This document shows positions 1 to 5,904 of a stretch of DNA of 7,699 bases, in pieces. The notes beneath the pieces were generated by a model. That model saw only the letters and a list, made by a program, of their open reading frames with translations, searched no databases and was not told the origin of the DNA. Each line of letters starts with the position of its first letter. The first letter of the stretch is position 1. A program made the position numbers and the translations under genes. Source of the DNA: Bacteroidota bacterium (lineage in GTDB: Bacteria > Bacteroidota > Bacteroidia > Bacteroidales > VadinHA17); contig DAOVQI010000148.1 of NCBI GenBank assembly GCA_030628785.1, positions 1 through 7,699 of the forward strand, given 5' to 3'.

Positions 1-10
1 ACTCCCTTGG

Positions 11-53
11 AAAGGCTAAGAAACCTTAGCCTTAGCCTCAGCCTTAGCCTTTT
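11..53 (+). terminator. Terminator-like hairpin for an upstream gene outside the window
   Basis: AAAGGCTAAG (11-20) is a perfect 10-base inverted repeat of CTTAGCCTTT (43-52), and four T residues follow at 50-53. A second, tighter pairing is possible: AAGGCTAAG (12-20) with CTTAGCCTT (25-33) around a 4-base loop. Read on the plus strand this resembles an intrinsic terminator for a gene ending left of the window. The T run is short and the loop of the long form is 22 bases, so termination is inferred only. No partial reading frame of that upstream gene can be recognised in the first bases. Confidence 0.4.
24..49. repeat. CCTTAG hexamer tandem repeat, about 4.3 copies
   Basis: Four hexamers, CCTTAG, CCTTAG, CCTCAG and CCTTAG, are followed by CC. 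One unit carries a T-to-C change. The repeat forms the loop and right arm of the hairpin at 11-53, and the left arm at 12-20 is the reverse complement of the same unit. It is intergenic, and no coding frame through it has a start codon. It may be a member of a dispersed family of intergenic repeats, which cannot be judged from one copy. The rest of the leader to 135 is AT-rich, with a small inverted repeat TTATTG/CAATAA at 82-98. Confidence 0.8.
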
Positions 54-135
54 ATAAGAAAAGTTTTATTATATACATAACTTATTGTAAATCAATAAAC
101 AATTTTAAAATTCCGATACGTTTAATTAACTTTTT

Positions 136-1518
136 ATGACTGAAATCACTAAAACATTAAAAGAATCTGCATTAATCCGGTGGACCGTATTGGTTCTGTT
201 TAGCATGATGATGTTTGCGAGTTATTATTTCTACGATGTATATTCTTCCATTAAAACCACCCTTCAGGCTGAAGTCGGTATGACGAATGCGGAATATGGT
301 ATAATGAACGGTGCATATTCCCTCACGAATTCCTTTTTATTTATGGCATTTTTTGGCGGAATTATCCTTGACCGGTGGGGTATCCGGAAAACCAGTTTTT
401 TATTTCTGGCATTTATGATTATCGGAACTTTTGGAACCGCCTATGGTTCCAGTGAAATCTATAAACCCGGAGCTTTAGGTTATAATCTCTTTGGGACGTT
501 TTGGAATGCTTACTCTACGGAACTCAAAATGATGATACTCGGACGGATTTTGTTTGGCCTGGGTGCCGAAACATTTTATGTAGTATTAAATAAAATCATA
601 GCTAAATGGTTTAAGGGAAAGGAACTAGCTTTGGCATTTTCCATTAGTCTTGCATTTGGCCGGTTCGGAACAGCAAGTGTTCTAATGCTTTCTCCACGAC
701 TAATTGAATTTCAGTCTGGATGGACTACAGCAGGTTGGTTCGGCTTCATGTTAATGATTATTGGATCTATTTCTTTTTTAGTGTTTACATTATTCGATAT
801 CCGGTATGACCGGCAGATCAGGGAAGCCAAAACAACCGGTGAAACTGAGAAATTACAATTGGCTGATTTGAAAAAATTATTCTCAAACCGTGCTTTTATT
901 TACATTACATTGTTATGTGTGACTTTTTATTCAGCTGTTTTTCCATTTATACCCTATGCTACCGATCTTTTGGTAAATAAGTTTGGTATACCGGTAGAGA
1001 TTAGCGGAACCATTGTTACCATACTTCCTTTCGGAACCATTGTGTTTACACCTATTTTTGGGTGGTGGTGTGATTTTAAAGGCAGAAGTGCCACATTGAT
1101 GATATTTGGCTCCCTGTTATTGATAATTGTTCATTTAACTCTTTCACTGACTAATTTAACTCCCTACTTACCGCTGTTTTTCCTCGGTGTTGCTTTTTCC
1201 CTGGTTCCTGCTGCCATGTGGCCGGCAGTTGCTAAAATTGTGCATGAAAAAAGATTAGGTACTGCTTACGGCACCATGTTTACCATTCAAAACTTTGGAT
1301 TATTGCTGGTACCTATTATTATGGGTATAGTACTGGATAAAACCAATCCGGGAATTACGGCTGAAATGGTAAATAAAGGAGTGGCTACTTATGATTATAC
1401 CCTAACCATACTACTGCTCGTTGTTCTGGGAATAGCCGGACTCTTTTTTGCATTTTTACTTAAACGGGAAAATCGTATTTCAGGTCAGGATCTTGAACTA
1501 CCGAATAAGCAGGATTAA
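136..1518 (+). CDS. MFS transporter, MFSD1-like (possible dipeptide carrier)
   Basis: This is an inner-membrane major facilitator protein of 460 residues with about 12 hydrophobic helices. The MFS motif A is in the loop after helix 2 (G75 through K85, with D79, R80, G82, R84, K85), and its second-half echo is at 309-317 (G309, D313, G316, R317). Several stretches match what I recall of animal MFSD1: WFKGKEL at 158-164, AVFPFI at 267-272, and LGTAYG with IQN at 374-386. MFSD1 is a lysosomal dipeptide carrier. Glu145 and Arg176 keep the 31-residue spacing of its substrate-site Glu/Arg pair. Compared with MFSD1 it has a longer loop between helices 3 and 4 (about 103-131) and a longer one before the last helix (about 401-420). 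The ATG at 136 has no Shine-Dalgarno sequence, only T/A-rich DNA. The gene stands alone and converges on purA. Membership of MFS is certain; the MFSD1 subgroup is likely from recalled sequence; the substrate is inferred. Confidence 0.93.
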   Translation: MTEITKTLKESALIRWTVLVLFSMMMFASYYFYDVYSSIKTTLQAEVGMTNAEYGIMNGAYSLTNSFLFMAFFGGIILDRWGIRKTSFLFLAFMIIGTFGTAYGSSEIYKPGALGYNLFGTFWNAYSTELKMMILGRILFGLGAETFYVVLNKIIAKWFKGKELALAFSISLAFGRFGTASVLMLSPRLIEFQSGWTTAGWFGFMLMIIGSISFLVFTLFDIRYDRQIREAKTTGETEKLQLADLKKLFSNRAFIYITLLCVTFYSAVFPFIPYATDLLVNKFGIPVEISGTIVTILPFGTIVFTPIFGWWCDFKGRSATLMIFGSLLLIIVHLTLSLTNLTPYLPLFFLGVAFSLVPAAMWPAVAKIVHEKRLGTAYGTMFTIQNFGLLLVPIIMGIVLDKTNPGITAEMVNKGVATYDYTLTILLLVVLGIAGLFFAFLLKRENRISGQDLELPNKQD

Positions 1519-1519
1519 T

Positions 1520-2782
1520 TTAATTAAAAACTGTTTGTTCCCGTTCAGCGCCTATTGAAATGATCTTAATGGGTACACCGGCTTCTTTTTCAATAAAGGA
1601 AATGTATTTAAGCAATTCAACGGGAAGTTTATCAAATGATGTTGCATTAGAGAGATCCTGATTCCATCCTTTGAATTCAGTATAAATTGGTTCAATTTCA
1701 ATTTCAACATCGTATGGGAAATAATCGATGGTTTTACCCTCAATTTTATATCCTGTACAAATGTTAATGATCTTAAAAAGATTCAGGACATCTACCTTGG
1801 TCATGATCAACTGAGTAACCCCGTTAAGCATGATCGAATATTTCAGGGAAACCATGTCCAACCATCCGCATCGACGTGGTCTGCCCGTTGTGGCGCCAAA
1901 TTCAGCACCCCTTTTCCTGAGTTCTTCACCCGTTGGATTGATCAGTTCTGTTGGGAATGGCCCTCCACCAACCCTGGTGCAATATGCCTTGAAAATGCCA
2001 ATAATCTCTCCAATTTTGTTTGGAGCCACACCCAGACCTGTGCAGGCTCCGGCACTAACAGTATTAGAAGAGGTAACATACGGATACGATCCAAAATCAA
2101 TATCGAGAAGAGTCCCCTGTGCACCTTCGGCAAGTATTGCCCTGCCCTCTTCCAAGTAATTATTGATCAGATATTCACTGTCAACAATGTTGAATTTCTT
2201 TATGGTTTCGACACCTTCAAACCAGCCCTTTTCATAGTCGGACAATTGATAAAAAAAATCGTAAAGTTTTAGAATTTCCTGATGTTTTTTTACCAGGAAA
2301 GTGTATTTTTTTTTGAAATCCTGCCTGATAATATCACCCACCCTGATTCCATTACGACCGGTTTTGTCCATATATGTAGGTCCGATTCCTTTTAAAGTTG
2401 ATCCGATTTTTATTTTTCCCTTGGCTGCTTCGGATGCCGCATCGAGAATCCTGTGGGTCGGAAGGATTAAATGGGCCTTTTTCGAAATAATAAGATTTTC
2501 GCTTAAGTCAATTCCAAGTTTTTTAATAGAATCAATTTCTTCTTTAAAAATAAGTGGATCAATTACCACACCGTTTCCAATAATATTTAGTTTTTCCTTG
2601 TGAAAGATACCGGAAGGTATGTTGTGAAGGATATGCTGGATGTTTTTTATTTCCAGCGTATGACCTGCATTAGGCCCACCTTGAAACCGGGCAATAACAT
2701 CATATTTCGGGGTCAGGAAATCAACAATTTTACCTTTTCCTTCATCACCCCATTGAAGTCCCAGCAATACATCGATTTTCAT
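1520..2782 (-). CDS. purA: Adenylosuccinate synthetase
   Basis: This cytoplasmic enzyme joins IMP and aspartate at the cost of GTP to make adenylosuccinate, the first committed step to AMP. At 420 residues it is complete and close to the usual size. The P-loop GDEGKGK is at 12-18, with catalytic Asp13 and, in the GGPNAGH segment, His41. The IMP-binding stretch STLKGIGPTYMDK is at 128-140, EGAQG at 219-223, the aspartate/IMP loop GATTGRPRRCGWLD at 296-309, and the base-recognition TKVD at 328-331. The ATG at 2782 places Asp13 and His41 exactly where the family has them. A weak AGGA lies just before the ATG. The upstream neighbour fur ends in its own terminator, so purA probably has its own promoter in 2783-2865; I found no convincing -33/-7 pair there. 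The stop codon is one base from that of the convergent transporter gene. In other bacteria ppGpp inhibits this enzyme, which fits the nearby spoT. Confidence 0.98.
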   Translation of the reverse strand: MKIDVLLGLQWGDEGKGKIVDFLTPKYDVIARFQGGPNAGHTLEIKNIQHILHNIPSGIFHKEKLNIIGNGVVIDPLIFKEEIDSIKKLGIDLSENLIISKKAHLILPTHRILDAASEAAKGKIKIGSTLKGIGPTYMDKTGRNGIRVGDIIRQDFKKKYTFLVKKHQEILKLYDFFYQLSDYEKGWFEGVETIKKFNIVDSEYLINNYLEEGRAILAEGAQGTLLDIDFGSYPYVTSSNTVSAGACTGLGVAPNKIGEIIGIFKAYCTRVGGGPFPTELINPTGEELRKRGAEFGATTGRPRRCGWLDMVSLKYSIMLNGVTQLIMTKVDVLNLFKIINICTGYKIEGKTIDYFPYDVEIEIEPIYTEFKGWNQDLSNATSFDKLPVELLKYISFIEKEAGVPIKIISIGAEREQTVFN

Positions 2783-2865
2783 TATCCTGATAATTTCTTG
2801 AAAAATAGCGCATGAAGATACAATTTTTTTTTACCAAAATGAATGGATATAAAAGAATGGTGGAT

Positions 2866-2894
2866 AAAAAAAAATCCCTCGATTGAGGGATTTT
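2866..2894 (-). terminator. Intrinsic terminator downstream of the fur-like gene
   Basis: AAAATCCCTC (2871-2880) and GAGGGATTTT (2885-2894) form a perfect 10-base-pair stem around the 4-base loop GATT. On the minus strand the stem is followed by nine T residues (the A run at 2866-2874 on the plus strand, part of which also pairs). It starts about 15 bases beyond the fur stop codon and lies between fur and purA, so it should end the fur transcript and separate it from purA. On the plus strand the trailing T run is only four bases, so activity in that direction would be weaker. Confidence 0.88.
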
Positions 2895-2900
2895 ATATGA

Positions 2901-2930
2901 AATATTTTTCAATATTTTTCAATATTTTTT
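2901..2930. repeat. Three 10-base tandem repeats across the fur stop codon
   Basis: AATATTTTTC occurs at 2901-2910 and 2911-2920, and AATATTTTTT at 2921-2930. The fur stop codon (2909-2911 on the plus strand) falls inside the array, which therefore encodes the last residues (IEKY) and the start of the 3' untranslated region. The unit length is not a multiple of three, so a gain or loss of one unit would change the reading frame and the protein's end. A long T-rich run continues to 2940. Confidence 0.6.
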
Positions 2931-3382
2931 TTTGTTTTTTTAGGACTTGAATTGGTTGTCCCATAAATGTATAAAGAATGATATAATGGTTTGAAGTTAT
3001 TTAATTCACAGGCTGTCTTAATGATTTCATAGATTCGTGGATCACAAAATTCAATAACCTTGCCGGTTTCGGTATCGATTAAATGATCGTGCTGACTACA
3101 TTGATAAGCTTTTTCAAATTGAGCAATATTTTTACCAAACTGATGTTTAACAACGAGGTTGCAATTTAATAGAAGTTCTATTGTGTTATATAAAGTAGCC
3201 CGGCTAACCCTGTAATTTTTATTTTTCATAAAAATGTACAATGATTCAATATCGAAATGCCCGCTTCTTGAATATATCTCATCAAGGATAGCATACCTCT
3301 CAGGAGTCTTCCGGTGTCCCTTTTTTTCAAGATACTCTGTAAATATCTGTTTTACGGTTTGTTTTGTATCTTCATTAATCAT
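2909..3382 (-). CDS. Fur-family transcriptional regulator lacking the Cys4 zinc site
   Basis: This is a DNA-binding repressor-type protein of the Fur/PerR superfamily, 157 residues from the ATG at 3382. The winged helix covers about 8-80, with TPERYAIL at 26-33 and the recognition helix in VSRATLYNTIE at 59-69. The C-terminal half has the family dimer and metal core: HDH at 98-100, GKVIEF at 107-112 and HSLYIYG at 135-141. Likely regulatory ligands are His42, Glu90, His98, His100 and Glu111. Glu at the last position resembles Fur more than peroxide-sensing PerR, which has Asp. Both cysteine pairs of the usual structural zinc site are absent: the first reads DTET (103-106) and the second TTNSS (142-146), followed by a lysine-rich tail. 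The frame could also start at TTG 3406, but that codon nearly touches a -7 promoter element and would add residues encoded by the operator. The metal or signal sensed is unknown. Confidence 0.92.
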   Translation of the reverse strand: MINEDTKQTVKQIFTEYLEKKGHRKTPERYAILDEIYSRSGHFDIESLYIFMKNKNYRVSRATLYNTIELLLNCNLVVKHQFGKNIAQFEKAYQCSQHDHLIDTETGKVIEFCDPRIYEIIKTACELNNFKPLYHSLYIYGTTNSSPKKTKKNIEKY

Positions 3383-3396
3383 AATTAGTCTAATTA
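3382..3396. promoter_or_regulatory. Perfect 7-1-7 palindrome, candidate Fur-family operator
   Basis: TAATTAG (3382-3388), T (3389) and CTAATTA (3390-3396) make a perfect 15-base palindrome with a single central base. This is the architecture of Fur and PerR boxes. It lies downstream of the candidate -7 element at 3409-3416 and touches the first base of the fur ATG, so a bound dimer would block transcription just after initiation. Autoregulation is inferred from this placement; the half-site sequence is not the classical Fur consensus. Confidence 0.5.
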
Positions 3397-3408
3397 AAGA
3401 TAACAAAC

Positions 3409-3416
3409 CAAATATA
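3409..3416 (-). promoter_or_regulatory. Candidate -7 element of the fur-like gene
   Basis: Read on the minus strand this is TATATTTG, a full match to the Bacteroidota -7 consensus TAnnTTTG. Transcription would begin near 3402, giving a leader of roughly 20 bases that contains the palindrome at 3382-3396. No clear TTTG -33 element is visible at the right distance, and the surrounding 3407-3464 is very AT-rich, so chance matches are easy. The placement supports the ATG at 3382 over the upstream TTG. Confidence 0.42.
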
Positions 3417-3464
3417 TATATATTTTTTTAAAACCATATATAATTTAGAATAAATTTAAAGAGA

Positions 3465-5720
3465 CTACCCTTCGATGGTTTCAATGCGGCGGACGGAGTC
3501 TATTCCTTTGATTTTTATGAGGTTCATTATTAGATTATTGAGGTCTTTGGTGTTATGTACATAGAGGTCAAATATTCCTTCGAAAATACCGTCGTGAACT
3601 TCTATATTGATGGTACGCATATTTATACTTAGTTCCTTCGAAATCAAATTAGAGATTTCGTTGAACATGCCAATTTTATCAATTCCCATTATCCTGATTC
3701 TGGTGAGAAAGGATAAAATTTTATGGGTAGTCCATTTAGCTGATACAATACGGTTTCCTTCACTTGACATTAATTTGATGGCTTTTGGGCATTTTGATTT
3801 GTGAATGACAATGTTTTCGTTAGGGGTTTTATAGCCTATAACGTCATCACCGGGAATTGGATTGCAGCATTTTGCTATGGTATATAATGACTCTGTTTTG
3901 TCGATATTCTCACGTAAAATAAAAGGTCTTTTAAAATCGAACTTTTCTTTTTCTACGGGTTTAATTTCAATATCTTCTTTGTTTTCTTCTGATTTAGCGG
4001 ATTTGGAAAACTGAAGCTGCCAGTATCTGATCAATTTTTTCTTGGACTTTTTTCTAAGTACTTTTTGCAGATCGTCCAGTGAAATCAGACCGGTTCCAAT
4101 TTTGCTGTACAACTCATCTTTGTTTAGAACTTCGTAGGAGGGAAGTAACTTTTTAAAAATCCGGGAACTGGGCAGCAAATTGAATTCCTTTAATTTTAGT
4201 TCAAGTATTTGTTTACCTTTTTCAATTCTGTTTGTTGTTTCAGTTTTAAGGGCATTTTTGATACTGGATTTAGCTTTTGCTGTTTTAGCGAATGTTAACC
4301 ATTCAGACTGGGGTTGCTGTATGTCGGAAGTGAGTATTTCAACCTGATCTCCGCTGTTTAATTTATGGCTTACACCAACCAGTTTATAATTCACTTTTGC
4401 ACCAATTGCTTTATCTCCAATTTCGGTATGAATATCATAAGCAAAATCAAGAGCTGTTGATCCTGTTGGCAGGGTCTTAATATGGCCTTTTGGAGTGAAT
4501 ACAAGAATTTCAGACGCGAATAGATTCATTTTAAAATCATCGAGAAATTCCAATGCATTGGATTCCGGGCTTTCAAGCATTTCACGGATTTTCTTGATCC
4601 ATTTATCCAATTCACGTTCTTGATTACTGCCAGTTTTGTATTTCCAATGTGCAGCATATCCCCGTTCAGCGATTTCGTCCATCCGTGTTGATCTCATTTG
4701 TATTTCAACCCACTTCCCATGGGGACCCATAACAGTGCCATGGAGGGCCTCGTATCCATTTGCCTTCGGCTGGCTTACCCAATCCCTGATGCGGTCTGGC
4801 TTAGGAATGTATATATCGGTAATTAAGGAATAAATGCTCCAGCACATTGTTTTTTCCGGAATTCTGGGCTTTGGCTCAAAAATAATCCGAATGGCAAGCA
4901 GGTCATAAACTTCCTCGAAGGGAACATTCTTTCTTTGCATTTTATTCCAGATCGAAGCAATGGATTTGGGCCGGCCGTTTATACTGAACTTTATGTGGTT
5001 TTTATTGAGTTTTTGAGTAATTGGAAGTGAGAATTGATTGATGGTAGCTAAACGTCTTTTTTCGTTGTCTTTAATCTTCTTTCCGATTTCATGATAGATC
5101 TTAGGGTGATGGTATTTCAAAGACAGGTCTTCAAGTTCGGTTTTAATAGCATATAAACCCAGACGATGGGCAAGGGGGGCATACAGGTATGTGGTTTCAC
5201 CTGCTATTTTCATCTGCTTGTTAGGGGGCATGGAGTCGAGGGTGCGCATGTTGTGAAGCCGGTCAGCTAATTTGATGAGGATAGCCCTGACATCATCAGA
5301 AAGGGTAAGCAGTATCTTCCGGAAGTTTTCTGCCTGCAGAGAGGATTTTTGATCAAACACCCCGGCGATTTTTGTCAAACCATCAATGATAGAGGCAATT
5401 TTTTCACCGAAATGATTTTTAATTTCCTCCAGGGTGTAATCTGTATCTTCGACCACATCATGTAATAAAGCGCACGTTATAGATTTTGCACCCAGGCCTA
5501 TTTCGTGAGTAACAATTTTTGCTACGGCTATCGGATGGATAATATAGGGCTCTCCCGACTTTCTCCTCATGTCTTTGTGAGCTTCATAGGCAAGATCAAA
5601 AGCTCTCTGTATCATATCCTTATCCCCTTTTTTGTGACAACGGGCACAATGCCGGAGAAGATCAGCATATTTTTCACGAATATCTTTTTTCTCTGCCCTG
5701 GTGAGAATCGATGTTTTCAA
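3465..5720 (-). CDS. Bifunctional (p)ppGpp synthetase/hydrolase, RelA/SpoT family
   Basis: This long RSH enzyme (751 residues, spoT/rel type) makes ppGpp or pppGpp from GTP or GDP plus ATP and also degrades them, controlling the stringent response. The hydrolase domain (about 20-210) keeps the metal site: His62, HD at 87-88, ED at 91-92 and Asp153 in LADRLHN. The synthetase domain (about 235-365) has GRPKSIASIWNKM at 249-261, catalytic Asp273, RIRD at 310-313 (a conservative form of the RxKD signature of bifunctional enzymes), NGYEALH at 321-327 and Glu339 in VEIQ. The TGS domain is at about 402-464 with His431. A helical region follows, then the zinc-finger segment with Cys618, Cys619, His640 and Cys644, and a C-terminal ACT domain at about 668-748. 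All key residues are present, so both activities are expected. The start is TTG at 5720: the frame runs upstream to a stop without an ATG, and the first internal Met that could serve (Met36) would cut into the domain edge. Confidence 0.96.
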   Translation of the reverse strand: MKTSILTRAEKKDIREKYADLLRHCARCHKKGDKDMIQRAFDLAYEAHKDMRRKSGEPYIIHPIAVAKIVTHEIGLGAKSITCALLHDVVEDTDYTLEEIKNHFGEKIASIIDGLTKIAGVFDQKSSLQAENFRKILLTLSDDVRAILIKLADRLHNMRTLDSMPPNKQMKIAGETTYLYAPLAHRLGLYAIKTELEDLSLKYHHPKIYHEIGKKIKDNEKRRLATINQFSLPITQKLNKNHIKFSINGRPKSIASIWNKMQRKNVPFEEVYDLLAIRIIFEPKPRIPEKTMCWSIYSLITDIYIPKPDRIRDWVSQPKANGYEALHGTVMGPHGKWVEIQMRSTRMDEIAERGYAAHWKYKTGSNQERELDKWIKKIREMLESPESNALEFLDDFKMNLFASEILVFTPKGHIKTLPTGSTALDFAYDIHTEIGDKAIGAKVNYKLVGVSHKLNSGDQVEILTSDIQQPQSEWLTFAKTAKAKSSIKNALKTETTNRIEKGKQILELKLKEFNLLPSSRIFKKLLPSYEVLNKDELYSKIGTGLISLDDLQKVLRKKSKKKLIRYWQLQFSKSAKSEENKEDIEIKPVEKEKFDFKRPFILRENIDKTESLYTIAKCCNPIPGDDVIGYKTPNENIVIHKSKCPKAIKLMSSEGNRIVSAKWTTHKILSFLTRIRIMGIDKIGMFNEISNLISKELSINMRTINIEVHDGIFEGIFDLYVHNTKDLNNLIMNLIKIKGIDSVRRIETIEG

Positions 5721-5758
5721 AAGGAATATAACTTGACGTAAATACTAAACATTTTTTA

Positions 5759-5766
5759 CAAAGTTA
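5759..5766 (-). promoter_or_regulatory. Candidate spoT promoter (-7 element)
   Basis: The minus strand reads TAACTTTG, a full match to TAnnTTTG. A TTTTTTG run at 5791-5797 on the same strand could be the -33 element, but the 24-base gap is somewhat longer than usual. Transcription would start near 5752, giving a leader of about 30 bases before the TTG start codon at 5720. This placement is compatible with the chosen start. Confidence 0.42.
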
Positions 5767-5841
5767 ATGAATTTTGAGATCAGTACGACTCAAAAAATTC
5801 AACAAATCAGTTAAACTTATTTAATGGGAAGCAAGTTTTTA

Positions 5842-5886
5842 ATACTTTTTTTCCGGGTAACGCAACCTTTCTGAGTTAAAAAGTAT
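5842..5886. repeat. Inverted repeat in the divergent intergenic region
   Basis: ATACTTTTT (5842-5850) and AAAAAGTAT (5878-5886) are perfect 9-base inverted copies separated by 27 bases. The spacer is GC-richer than its surroundings and contains GGT and ACC (in GGTAACGCAACC), which could extend the fold. It lies just before the outer-membrane protein gene and would fall in its leader or promoter. The A/T arms make a chance origin possible; no function is claimed. Apart from this and the spoT promoter candidate I see nothing in 5721-5904, and no clear promoter for the gene at 5905. Confidence 0.3.
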
Positions 5887-5904
5887 CTTAGTAATAAACA
5901 CCAC

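Noticed and set aside
24..49. Hexamer array as a CRISPR, telomere-like end, or Lys-Ala coding repeat on the minus strand
   Set aside because: There are no spacers, only four short units, and no start codon upstream on the minus strand; the frame also stops within a few codons after the repeat.
117..124. TACGTTTA as a -7 promoter element for the transporter gene
   Set aside because: It differs from TAnnTTTG at the last base, sits only 11 bases before the ATG, and the nearest TTG (85-87) is about 29 bases away, too far for a -33 element.
1463..1545. AACGGGAA (1463-1470) and TTCCCGTT (1538-1545) as a shared bidirectional terminator
   Set aside because: The arms are 67 bases apart, both lie in coding sequence, and no T run follows on either side; a chance match is more likely.
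1830..2815. Several open frames on the plus strand opposite purA
   Set aside because: They lie entirely or mostly within a complete, conserved purA, have no recognisable product, and are typical shadows of a real gene on the other strand.
2783..2865. TATTTTTC or TATCTTCA on the minus strand as the purA promoter
   Set aside because: Both are imperfect matches to the -7 consensus and no TTTG lies at the expected distance, so neither could be preferred.
3407..3464. AT-rich stretch as a terminator for spoT
   Set aside because: It has runs of A and T but no GC-containing stem, so there is no basis for calling a terminator.
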